Shown: in pieces, positions 8,447 through 20,906 of the stretch
Layout of the letters: each line of letters begins with the position of its first letter
Numbering within the stretch: position 1 is the first letter of the stretch
Assembly (NCBI GenBank): GCA_039920745.1
Contig: JBDSDD010000010.1
Coordinates: 5,238-69,237, forward strand
Source: Scleromatobacter sp039920745
GTDB taxonomy: Bacteria; Pseudomonadota; Gammaproteobacteria; Burkholderiales; Burkholderiaceae_C
Length of the DNA stretch: 64,000 nt
Direction of reading: 5' to 3'
The notes under the pieces: generated by a model
Databases searched by the model: none
What the model was told of the DNA's origin: nothing
Seen by the model: the letters and a program-made list of their open reading frames with translations, nothing else
Made by a program: the position numbers and the translations under genes

Positions 8447-9157
8447 TCAGCCTCGGCCTGGCTTGTCACGGTAGCCCTTGCGATACACGCCGGGGCCCGC
8501 CATGATCTGTCGAGCCACGTCGTCGTAGGCCGCGATGCGCTCGCCGCCCATCGGTTCGAACGCGAGCTCCAGCGCCTCGCGCGGCACCGCGAAGCACTGC
8601 GCGATCGGCGTGCCCCTGGGCAGCACGCCGTCGAAGCGATCATCCAGCCAGACGGCCGGGAAGTTGATGCCAACCGCGTTGAAGCGATCGGCGTCTACAA
8701 GGCCCGTGACGGTGCGAAACGGCAGGTCGTCGCGGTTGATCGGGTGCATCGCGAGCAGCGACCAGCCGTCCTCCAGTTCGATCGTCCAGAAGCTGTTGAA
8801 CTTCAGCGCCGACTGCGGGCCGTGCGCCAGCGGCGAGCCGGCGACCTGCTCGGCCACGTGGAAGCTCAGCGGCGCGCGCGGATGGCCCTGCACGCTGAGC
8901 TCGGGCAGCGGCCAGTCCCAGCTGAACTGCATGCCGGGCGCGACCATGACGTCGCAGGGCAGCACCAGCATGAAGCCGTGGCGCATCGCGTCGACAAAGG
9001 GCGGGCACTGCTTGAGGGTGCGGATCTCGCGGCCATGCACGGCCGAGGGCACGCGCGGCGCCATCGCGCGCAGCCACTCGGGCAACGCGGCACGGGCCGG
9101 CACGGGGCGCGGCAGGCGGTCGATCAGCGCGGGGTCGCAGCGGAAGGTGACTTTCAT
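8447..9157 (-). CDS. Conserved uncharacterised protein
   Basis: A 236-residue soluble protein without signal peptide. Phrases such as PARAALPEWLRAMAP, IRTLKQCPPFVDAMRHGF, LPCDVMVAPGMQFSWDWPLP, NSFWTIELEDGWSLLAMHP and AVGINFPAVWLDDRFDGV look like a conserved family of about 220 residues that I recall from phage and bacterial genomes with no known function; I am not certain of its DUF number. Many Trp, Pro and aromatic residues suggest a compact beta-rich fold. It is followed on the same strand by a lipoprotein gene and lies just beyond the likely terminator of the glycerol operon. Confidence 0.7.
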   Translation of the reverse strand: MKVTFRCDPALIDRLPRPVPARAALPEWLRAMAPRVPSAVHGREIRTLKQCPPFVDAMRHGFMLVLPCDVMVAPGMQFSWDWPLPELSVQGHPRAPLSFHVAEQVAGSPLAHGPQSALKFNSFWTIELEDGWSLLAMHPINRDDLPFRTVTGLVDADRFNAVGINFPAVWLDDRFDGVLPRGTPIAQCFAVPREALELAFEPMGGERIAAYDDVARQIMAGPGVYRKGYRDKPGRG

Positions 9158-9172
9158 GGGTGACGAAGAATA

Positions 9173-9205
9173 ACGCCCCGGACGTCGTGAAGGCGACCGG
9201 GGCGT
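9173..9205 (-). terminator. Likely terminator of the glycerol operon
   Basis: Perfect 9-bp arms ACGCCCCGG / CCGGGGCGT with a 15-base loop. Read on the minus strand, the stem is followed by the T-rich TTATTCTTC. It lies downstream of the glpV stop at 9246. The loop is long for a classical terminator. Confidence 0.6.
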
Positions 9206-9210
9206 CGAAG

Positions 9211-9232
9211 AGTCCGGCCTGCCGACCGGACT
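9211..9232 (-). terminator. Second hairpin downstream of glpV
   Basis: Perfect 7-bp arms AGTCCGG / CCGGACT with an 8-base loop, 13 bases after the glpV stop on the minus strand and just before the larger hairpin at 9173-9205. It has no T-tract of its own. It may protect the mRNA 3' end or act together with the second hairpin. Confidence 0.45.
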
Positions 9233-9245
9233 GAGGAGACAACTG

Positions 9246-10979
<1,734 letters not shown>

Positions 10980-11073
10980 CTTTGTCTCCTGTGTGCCTTC
11001 CCGTTGTCTCCCACGACGCCGGCTGGGAAGGATTCGCCGGCGCCTCTGAAATCACATACTTCCTAGCCGGCGA

Positions 11074-11122
11074 GCGCTCGGCCGCTCCGGAGCGAGCCGG
11101 CCAGCCCCGCGGGGGCGGCGAG
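11074..11122. repeat. Interspersed intergenic repeat, copy A
   Basis: A GC-rich 49-base element (GCGCTCGGCCGCTCCGGAGC, then AGCCGGCCAGCCCCGCGGGGGCGGCGAG in part) between the DUF2160 gene and glpV. It aligns with few mismatches to 59245-59296 in the phoU-phoB spacer. It contains internal palindromes (GCTCCGGAGC and CCCCGCGGGG), so it can fold in RNA. Both copies lie inside operons in the same orientation relative to transcription. Confidence 0.75.
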
Positions 11123-11143
11123 TGGAACGAGCAGGGTCGTCAT

Positions 11144-11452
11144 CTACCCTTTGCGCATGATCAAGGCGAGCAGCAACATCGACACGACCAGGCTGATCCA
11201 GATCGACGGCTCCTGCTCCAGGTTGAACCAGCCCATCGCCTTCTCGCTGAGGCCGACGAAGCCGAGATTGACCCAGGCCGCGGCCATCAGGCCGATGAAC
11301 AGCCGGTCGCCACGGGTCGTGGAAATCGGCAGCCAGCCGCGACGAAGCGTCGTCGGCGACTTGATCTCCCAGATCGTCATGACCGCCAGCATCAAGCCGA
11401 TGCATATGAAGAACACCGCCACGGGCAGAGTCCACGCCATCCACTCGAACAT
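11144..11452 (-). CDS. DUF2160 small integral membrane protein of glycerol operon
   Basis: A 102-residue protein with three hydrophobic segments (WTLPVAVFFICIGLMLAVMT, the LFIGLMAAAWVNLGFVGL stretch and SIWISLVVSMLLLALIM). Small DUF2160 proteins are a regular companion of GlpSTPQV-type glycerol importers, sitting between the permease and binding-protein genes, as here. Their role is not established; an accessory to the permeases is a reasonable inference. The start at 11452 (MFEWMAWTLP) gives the family's usual length; the frame extends upstream into the glpQ end but that part is not conserved-looking. It begins 10 bases after glpQ. Confidence 0.85.
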   Translation of the reverse strand: MFEWMAWTLPVAVFFICIGLMLAVMTIWEIKSPTTLRRGWLPISTTRGDRLFIGLMAAAWVNLGFVGLSEKAMGWFNLEQEPSIWISLVVSMLLLALIMRKG

Positions 11453-11462
11453 CACGAACTCC

Positions 11463-12267
11463 TTAAACCCGGCCCATCGCGAAACCCTTCGCGATGTAGT
11501 TGCGGACAAACCAGATCACGATCGCGCCCGGCACGATCGTGAGCACGCCGGCGGCGGCCAACGTGCCCCAATCCATGCCCGAGGCCGACACCGTGCGCGT
11601 CATCACCGCCACGATGGGCAGTGCGTTGACGCTGGTCAGCGTGCGCGCCATCAGCAGCTCGACCCAGCTGAACATGAAGCAGAAGAACGCGGCCACGCCG
11701 ATGCCCGCCTTGATCAGCGGCACGAAGATCTGCAGGAAGAAGCGCGGGAACGAGTAGCCGTCGATGTAGGCCGTCTCGTCGATCTCGCGCGGGATCCCGC
11801 TCATGAAGCCCTCGAGGATCCACACCGCCAGCGGCACGTTGAACAGCAGGTGCGCCAGCGCCACCGCGATGTGGGTGTCCATCAGACCCAGCGTGGTGTA
11901 GAGCTGGAAGAACGGCAGCAGGAACACGGCCGGCGGCGTCATCCGGTTGGTGAGCAGCCAGAAGAACACGTGCTTGTCGCCGAAGAACGAGTAGCGCGAG
12001 AACGCGTAGGCGGCAGGCAGCGCCACCGTCAACGAGATCACCGTGTTGATGGCCACGTAGATCAGCGAGTTGATGTAGCCCGAGTACCACGACTCGTCTG
12101 TGAAGATCAGCTTGTAGTGGTCAAAGGTGAAGTGCTTGGGCCACAGGCTGAACGCCGCCAGGATCTCCTCGTTCGTCTTGAACGACATGTTGACCATCCA
12201 GTAGACCGGGAGGATCGCGAAGAGCAGGTAGGCGAACAGGAACAGCGTCCGCTTCTTGAAGCGCTTG

Positions 12268-12275
<8 letters not shown>
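11463..12275 (-). CDS. glpQ: Glycerol ABC transporter permease GlpQ
   Basis: Inner-membrane permease of the MalG type, 270 residues with six predicted spans. The cytoplasmic coupling loop, EGFMSGIPREIDETAYIDG, carries the EAA-type motif that contacts the ATPase. The N-terminus MDDKRFKKRTLFLFAYLL begins the first span. The start at 12275 overlaps the end of glpP by 8 bases, so the two permeases are co-translated. It forms the heterodimeric channel with GlpP, powered by GlpS and GlpT. Specificity for glycerol is inferred from the operon. Confidence 0.92.
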
Positions 12276-13148
<873 letters not shown>

Positions 13149-13152
<4 letters not shown>

Positions 13153-14246
13153 GCGTTGACTCCTTGCACGTCGATCAACAGCTCGTTCGCGTAGAAACAG
13201 GTGTGCGGGCCGTTGACCTGCAGCCACGTCGCGTCGCCCGCCTTCGGGATCGGCTGATGCGGATGCAGGCGCGCGCGGATCTGCGTGCCGTCCCCGGCGC
13301 GGCCAGTCAGCAGCCAGTAGGTGCCGATGTCCTGCGCCTGTTCGACGCTCACCGGCACGGCACCGGCGGTCTCGGGCACGGCGATCGTCACGTATTCCGG
13401 CCGCACGCCCAGCAGCGTCGCGTCCTTCACGGCCGCGGCGTCCGGCAGCGCGAGCACGAGGCGCCCCGCGACTTCCAGCCCACGTTCGCTCGAGCGCGCG
13501 GCCAGCAGGTTCATGCCTGGCGAGCCGATGAAGTGGCCGACGAACGTGTGGCGCGGGCGTTCGAACAGATCCGACGCGCTGCCCACCTGCACCGCTCGGC
13601 CGCGCGTCATGACGATGACCTGGTCGGCAAAGGTCAGCGCCTCCACCTGGTCGTGCGTGACGTAGATCAGCGTCAACTTCAGCTCGTGATGGATCTGCTT
13701 CAACTTGCGGCGCAACTGCCACTTCAGATGCGGGTCGATCACCGTCAGCGGCTCGTCGAACAGCACCGCGCTGACGTCCTCGCGCACCAGGCCGCGGCCC
13801 AGCGAGATCTTCTGCTTGGCGTCGGCGGCGAGGCCGGCCGCGCGCGCGTCGAGCTGGTGGCTCATCTCCAGCATCTCGGCGATGCGGCCCACGCGCTCCT
13901 TGATGCGCTCCGGCGCGACGCCCCGATTGCGCAGTGGAAACGCCAGGTTCTCGGCCACGGTCATCGTGTCGTAGATCACCGGGAACTGGAACACCTGAGC
14001 GATGTTGCGCTGCTGCGGCGTGCGCCCGGTCACGTCGACGCCGTCGTATTTCACACTGCCTTGCGAAGGCTTCACGAGACCGGAGACGATGTTGAGCAAT
14101 GTCGTCTTGCCGCAGCCCGACGGGCCCAGCAACGCATACGCGCCGCCATCGTCGAAGGTCATCTTCAGAGGGAGCAACGCATAGTCGTCGTCGCTGCGCG
14201 GGTTGGGCTTGTAGGCGTGGGCCAGGTCGAGGTCGATGCGGGACAT
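13149..14246 (-). CDS. glpT: Glycerol ABC transporter ATPase GlpT
   Basis: A 365-residue ABC ATPase with a C-terminal MalK-type TOBE region (TLLGVRPEYVTIAVPE). Walker A is GPSGCGKTT near residue 43 and Walker B is VLFDEPLTVID. The usual LSGGQ signature is replaced by LAADAKQK, so one of the two composite ATP sites formed with GlpS may be catalytically weakened, as in other asymmetric ABC pairs. GlpS in the same operon has an intact LSGGQ. Its end overlaps glpP by 4 bases; a 78-base spacer with a GC-rich repeat separates it from glpS. Not to be confused with the glycerol-3-phosphate antiporter also called GlpT. Confidence 0.9.
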
Positions 14247-14250
14247 GTCA

Positions 14251-14300
14251 GCGCTCCGCCCGGCCGCCCGAAGAAGGCGCTGCGCCCCCTCGGGGGGCAG
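14251..14300. repeat. GC-rich intergenic repeat between glpS and glpT
   Basis: A GC-rich element with GCGCTCCGCCCGGCCGCCCG and GCGCTGCGCCCCCTCGGGGG. Its reverse complement carries CCCCCGAGGGGGCGCAGCGCC, a core that also appears in shorter form at 32351-32361. It fills most of the 78-base spacer between glpS and glpT. It looks like a member of the dispersed GC-rich element family seen elsewhere in this window. Confidence 0.55.
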
Positions 14301-14324
14301 TGAACAAGGTGAACGTGGCGGTGG

Positions 14325-15382
<1,058 letters not shown>

Positions 15383-15392
<10 letters not shown>

Positions 15393-16969
15393 GAAGTCTC
15401 CGGGGTTCGTGCGGCGGCCGCGCCGGCCCAGTGCGTGGCGCACCAGTGGGCAACGGCTGCGCGCTCTTCGGCGCTGTAGTGCAGGCCCAGCTTGCTGCGA
15501 CGCCAGAGGACATCGTCGGCGCTGCGGGCCCATTCGTGGTCGTGCAGGTAGCGCAGTTCGAATTCGAACAGGCCCGGCGCGATCTCGGCGCCCGGCGCGT
15601 CGACGTCGCCGATCACGCGCTCGATGCGCGCGCCGTAGGCCCGGGCGAGGCGGTGCAGCACGGCGGCGTCGAACTGCGGATAGCGCAGGCGGACGGCCTG
15701 CTCGAAGCGGCCGAAGTCGGTGTCGGGCCGGCGCGCCGGGCCGATCCACTTGTTCAGGTCGCCGCCGGGCAGGAACGCGCCACGCGTCCAGGCGCCGCGG
15801 GCCTTGTCGACCGCCAGCGGCTCCATCAACAGGTCGGCAGCGTCCTCTGCGAGGCGGCGGAACGTGGTGATTTTTCCGCCCCACACCGTCAGCAGTGGCG
15901 CCTGGTCGGTGTCGAGCTCGAGCGCGTAGTCGCGCGTGACGGCCGACGGGTCGCCCGACTCGTCGTCCAGCAGTGGCCGCACGCCGGAGTACGTCCACAC
16001 GACATCGCTGGCCGTGATGGCTTTGGCGAAGTAGCGGCTCGCCTGCTCGCACAGGTAGGCGATCTCCGACTCGTCGATCCTGGCGGTGCCGATCGCGCCG
16101 TGGTGCTCGACGTCGGTGGTGCCGATCAACGTGAAGTCGTGCTCGTAGGGAATTGCGAAGATGATGCGCTTGTCGGGGTTCTGGAAGAGGTACGCATGCC
16201 CGTGGTCGAACAGCCGGGGCACGACGATGTGGCTGCCCTTGACCAGGCGCAACGCCTTGGGGTGGCTCTGGTGCGCATGCTCGGCCAGGAACTGCGCCGC
16301 CCACGGTCCGGCCGCGTTCACGAGGGCGCGCGCCTTCAGCGTGTGGAAAGCGCCCTCCGGGCTGTCCAGCGTCACCTGCCAGCCGTCGGCCGAGCGCTGC
16401 GCGTCGCGGCAGCGCCAGCGCGTCAGCACGGTGGCACCGCGCTCCATCGCGTCGATCGCGTTGAGGGCCACGAGGCGCGCGTCGTCGACCCAGCCGTCCG
16501 AATAGACGAAGCCCTTGGTGAAGCGCGGCTGCAGCGGGGCGCCGGCCTGGTGGCGGCGCAGGTCGACGGTGCGCGAGCCGGGCAGCACCTCGCGCCGGGC
16601 GAGGTGGTCGTACAGGAACAGGCCGATGCGGATCATCCACACCGGACGCATGGACGGATCGTGCGGCATCACGAAGCGCAGCGGCCACATGATGTGCGGG
16701 GCACTGCGCAGCAGCACCTCGCGTTCGGCCAGCGCCTTGCGCACCAGCGAGAACTCGTTGTACTCGAGGTAGCGCAGGCCGCCGTGGATCAGCTTGGTGC
16801 TCGACGACGACGTCGCCTGGGCCAGGTCGTCCTTCTCGCACAGCACCACCTTGAGGCCGCGGCCCGCGAGGTCGCGCGCGATGCCGGCGCCGTTGATGCC
16901 GCCGCCCACGACGAGGACGTCGCAGGATGTCGGAATCGCGCTCGATGTCGGGCGCCCGGAGGGAGGCAT
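15383..16969 (-). CDS. glpD: Aerobic glycerol-3-phosphate dehydrogenase
   Basis: FAD-dependent enzyme that oxidises sn-glycerol 3-phosphate to dihydroxyacetone phosphate at the inner membrane and passes electrons to quinone. It has 528 residues. The N-terminal dinucleotide-binding motif is VLVVGGGINGAGIARDLAGRG (in part), followed by TKLIHGGLRYLE and, near residue 345, the TYSGVRPLLDDE segment typical of GlpD. The start at 16969 (MPPSGRPTSS) was chosen since upstream sequence is the divergent promoter region. It is the first gene of the minus-strand glycerol operon and overlaps glpS by 10 bases. Regulation by GlpR, encoded divergently, is very likely. Confidence 0.96.
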
Positions 16970-16991
16970 GGCTTGCACGTTGCTTTCTTGT

Positions 16992-17009
16992 CGCTGACTT
17001 CTGTCAGCG
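16992..17009. promoter_or_regulatory. Inverted repeat in glpD leader
   Basis: CGCTGAC-TTCT-GTCAGCG has perfect 7-bp arms and a 4-base loop, 23 bases upstream of the glpD start. It could be a hairpin in the 5' leader of the glpD mRNA or a protein-binding palindrome. No T-tract follows on the minus strand, so it is not an obvious terminator. Confidence 0.5.
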
Positions 17010-17037
17010 TTGTCTCGTTCGATTGGCAGCGATTCTG

Positions 17038-17057
17038 TTCGTTTCGTTTTCGTTTTT
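17038..17057. promoter_or_regulatory. glpR: Candidate GlpR operator (TTCG repeats)
   Basis: TTCG-TTTCG-TTTTCG-TTTTT is an AT-rich run of direct TTCG repeats in the 142-base spacer between divergent glpD and glpR. DeoR-family repressors such as GlpR bind repeated TTCG-type half-sites. A further TTCG is at 17018-17021 (CGTTCGATT). Assignment rests on position and composition. Confidence 0.55.
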
Positions 17058-17111
17058 GGGGAAGGAAAACCCTCGCTTGGATTCGCATGTGATCGTTTAG
17101 ATTCGCTCGCC

Positions 17112-17884
17112 ATGAACCCCTCTCCGCGCCAACTCGAGCTGATCGAGGAAGTCCGCCGTCTGCAGAACGTCACTGTCGAGGCGCTCGCGGAGCGCTTCGG
17201 CGTCACGCTGCAGACGGTGCGGCGCGACATCCGGCAGTTGAACGACGCGGGCCTGCTCACCCGTTTCCACGGTGGCGTGCGCATGCCCGGCTCGACCACC
17301 GAGAACATCGAATACCGCAAGCGCCAGCAGCTCAACGCGCAGGCCAAGCGGCGCATCGCCGAGCAGGTCGCGCGGCGCGTGCCGAACGGCTCGTCGCTGC
17401 TGATCAACATCGGCACCACCACCGAGGCGATTGCGCGTGCGCTGCTGCGCCACAAGGGCCTGCGCGTGATCACCAACAACCTCAACGTGGCGGCGATCCT
17501 GTCCGACAACGCGGACTGCGAGGTCATCGTGGCCGGCGGCGTGGTGCGCGCCAAGGATCGCGGCATCATCGGCGAGGTGACCGTCGACTTCATCGAACAG
17601 TTCAAGGTGGACATCGGCCTGATCGGCATCTCGGGCATCGAGTCCGACGGCACGCTGCGCGACTTCGACTACCGCGAGGTGAAGGTCGCGCGCGCCATCC
17701 TGGCGCACTCGCGCGAAGTCTGGGTGGCCACCGACCACAGCAAGTTCAACCGGCCCGCGATGGTGGAGATGGCGCGCTTCGACCAGGTCGAGATGCTGTT
17801 CACCGACGGCCTGCCGCCCGATCCGTTCCCGGCGTTGTTGTCCCAAGCGGGCGTGACGCTGGTCAATTGCAACGAAGAACAAGA

Positions 17885-17888
<4 letters not shown>
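17112..17888 (+). CDS. glpR: DeoR-family repressor of glycerol genes
   Basis: A 258-residue regulator. The N-terminal winged helix-turn-helix (residues about 5-57) includes NVTVEALAERFGVTLQTVRR. The C-terminal sugar-phosphate sensor domain (DeoRC) has INIGTTTEAIARALL and the ISGIESDGTLRDFDYREVKVA region. Glycerol 3-phosphate is the expected inducer. The ATG at 17112 was chosen to begin the HTH region properly. The stop overlaps the glpK start by 4 bases (ATGA). It is divergent from glpD, with TTCG repeats between. Confidence 0.94.
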
Positions 17889-19393
<1,505 letters not shown>

Positions 19394-19469
19394 CCTCACG
19401 GTGGACAATGGCGGCATCCGGCGCGGCACCCCAGAGGCCCGCGTCGTTTTTCACTCCTGAGGAACCGCC

Positions 19470-19979
19470 ATGACCAGCCCGATGTACACCTACTCCGTCC
19501 CCGTCTTCAAGCAGTTGCTGACGGCCATGAAGACGATCCTGGCGACGACCGCCGCCGACGTGGCCGCCAAGTCCATGAATGCCGACGCGTTCCTGCAGGC
19601 CCGGTTGTTCCCCGACATGTTCCCGCTGGTCAAGCAGGTGCAGATCGCCTGCGACTTCGCGCGCGGCATCTCGGCGCGCCTGGCCGGCGTCGACGTTCCG
19701 GCGCACGAAAGCAACGAAGCGAGCTTCGCCGATCTGGACGCGCTGCTGAAGATGACCCTGTCCTTCCTCGACGGCCTGGACGCTGCGAAATTCGAAGGCG
19801 CCGAGTCGCGCGACATCGTGCTGCGCCCCGGCACGCCCAAGGAACGCAAGCTCGATGGCCAGGCCTACCTGTCGGCCTACGGCCTGCCGCAGTTCTTCTT
19901 CCACGCGACGACGACGTACGCGATCCTGCGCCACAACGGCGTGGCGATCGGCAAGAAGGACTACATGGGCGCGTACTGA
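19470..19979 (+). CDS. DUF1993 family protein
   Basis: A 169-residue soluble helical protein. It begins MYTYSVPVFKQLLTAMKTIL and contains LFPDMFPLVKQVQIACDFARG and ends LPQFFFHATTTYAILRHNGVAIGKKDYMG (in parts), which matches DUF1993, a four-helix DinB-like family. No metal-binding triad is evident. Function unknown. It lies 76 bases after glpK on the same strand; a separate promoter is possible. A GC-rich hairpin (20032-20055) lies downstream. Confidence 0.85.
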   Translation: MTSPMYTYSVPVFKQLLTAMKTILATTAADVAAKSMNADAFLQARLFPDMFPLVKQVQIACDFARGISARLAGVDVPAHESNEASFADLDALLKMTLSFLDGLDAAKFEGAESRDIVLRPGTPKERKLDGQAYLSAYGLPQFFFHATTTYAILRHNGVAIGKKDYMGAY

Positions 19980-20031
19980 CGCACCGCATCCGGGGGCCGC
20001 TCACGCCCCTGTCTTGACGCCTGCGCGTCAC

Positions 20032-20055
20032 GCTGCCGCGGGGACACGCGGCAGC
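20032..20055 (+). terminator. GC-rich hairpin after DUF1993 gene
   Basis: GCTGCCGCG-GGGACA-CGCGGCAGC has perfect 9-bp arms and a 6-base loop, 53 bases past the stop. No T-tract follows, so it may be Rho-dependent or only an mRNA-stabilising stem. Confidence 0.45.
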
Positions 20056-20227
20056 TGGGGCGCCAAGACGCGCAGCATCGCCAGCGCAGCACACTGCCGA
20101 CCCTGCGGCAGTCGAATCCCGGGCTCCACGTCGTGAGACGTGAGGTTGCCCGGCCGCCCGCCCGGCGCAGCGGGTCGCCCGCCGGGGCCGCCTGAGGCGC
20201 TCCAGGACTGCAGGCATCCAAAGTACT

Positions 20228-20254
20228 TTCATTTTTTTTGTTTGCTGCCGAAAT
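20228..20254 (+). promoter_or_regulatory. Possible sigma-28 (FliA) promoter for cheW
   Basis: TTCATTTT, 11 bases, GCCGAAAT. Compared with the FliA consensus TAAAGTTT-N11-GCCGATAA this matches 5 of 8 and 6 of 8 positions with exact spacing, 51 bases upstream of cheW. Chemotaxis genes are typical FliA targets. The -35 half is weak. Confidence 0.4.
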
Positions 20255-20304
20255 CAGGTTGCAGCCACTCACCGGGTCGCCCTTCGGCACCACCCGTCAC
20301 GTCC

Positions 20305-20862
20305 ATGACCACCCTCATCGCCCCCGCAGACCCCGTTTTGGTGCACGCAGCGCCTCAGGCTCCAACGCCGCACGCGCCCGCGGTCGCACGAATGGCCACC
20401 CCGGGCGAATACCTCACGTTCCGCCTCGGCGGTGAGGAATATGGCGTGGCGCTCGGCAGCATCCAGGAGATCCGCGGCTACCAGCAACCGACGCGACTCG
20501 CCGGAGCGCCGGACGAGATCTGCGGCGTGCTGAACCTGCGCGGCGTGATCGTGCCGGTCATCGACCTGCGCGTGCGCTTCGGCCTCGAGCCGCGCTTCGA
20601 CGCCTCCACGGTCACGGTCGTGGTCAACGTGCGAGACAGCACCGTCGGCGTCGTGGTCGACGCGGTCTCGGATGCCATCGGCCTGACGAGCCAGCACATC
20701 AAGCCGTCGCCCGCGCTCGGCGCCGTCGCCGGCGTGGAACACATCACCGGCATCGCCGTCATCGAACGCGACGGTGCGTCACGCCTGTTCATCCTGCTCG
20801 ACATCGAGCACCTGGTCTCGGACGCCACGCTGCAAGCCGAGTTCAACACCCCTTCGGCCTGA
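20305..20862 (+). CDS. cheW: Chemotaxis coupling protein CheW
   Basis: A 185-residue adaptor that links chemoreceptors to CheA. After about 35 variable residues the CheW fold starts: YLTFRLGGEEYGVALGSIQEI, then GVLNLRGVIVPVIDLRVRFGL (in part) and VGVVVDAVSDAIGL, the standard family motifs. The ATG at 20305 follows the AT-rich promoter region. It is followed 44 bases later by a chemoreceptor gene on the same strand, a common pairing, suggesting the receptor signals through this CheW. No cheA is in the window. Confidence 0.94.
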   Translation: MTTLIAPADPVLVHAAPQAPTPHAPAVARMATPGEYLTFRLGGEEYGVALGSIQEIRGYQQPTRLAGAPDEICGVLNLRGVIVPVIDLRVRFGLEPRFDASTVTVVVNVRDSTVGVVVDAVSDAIGLTSQHIKPSPALGAVAGVEHITGIAVIERDGASRLFILLDIEHLVSDATLQAEFNTPSA

Positions 20863-20906
20863 CGCCGGAGCCCACTCGACTCACTCGTCTTCCCACAGGA
20901 ACCATC

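Larger units (their letters stand above)
19980..20304. other. Intergenic region between DUF1993 gene and cheW
   Basis: A 325-base stretch with no convincing gene. The left part is GC-rich with two perfect hairpins (20032-20055 and CACGTC-GTGA-GACGTG at 20127-20142). The right part turns AT-rich (20218-20246, with the palindrome AAAGTACTTT at 20220-20229) and contains a possible sigma-28 promoter for cheW. Confidence 0.6.

Noticed and set aside
15393..16841. Long open frame upstream of glpS, antisense to nothing but in another frame of glpD
   Set aside because: Translation is Arg/Ala/Pro-rich with no domain; it is a GC-driven shadow of glpD. The same applies to the long upstream frames of the kinase genes and the crystallin gene.
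16992..17009. Terminator between glpD and glpR
   Set aside because: The stem is good but no T-tract follows on either strand, and it lies in a promoter region.
20099..20132. tRNA-like 3' half (GTCGAATCCCGGGCTCC)
   Set aside because: The T-loop-like word is present but flanking bases do not pair as a T stem, and no acceptor, D or anticodon arm precedes it.
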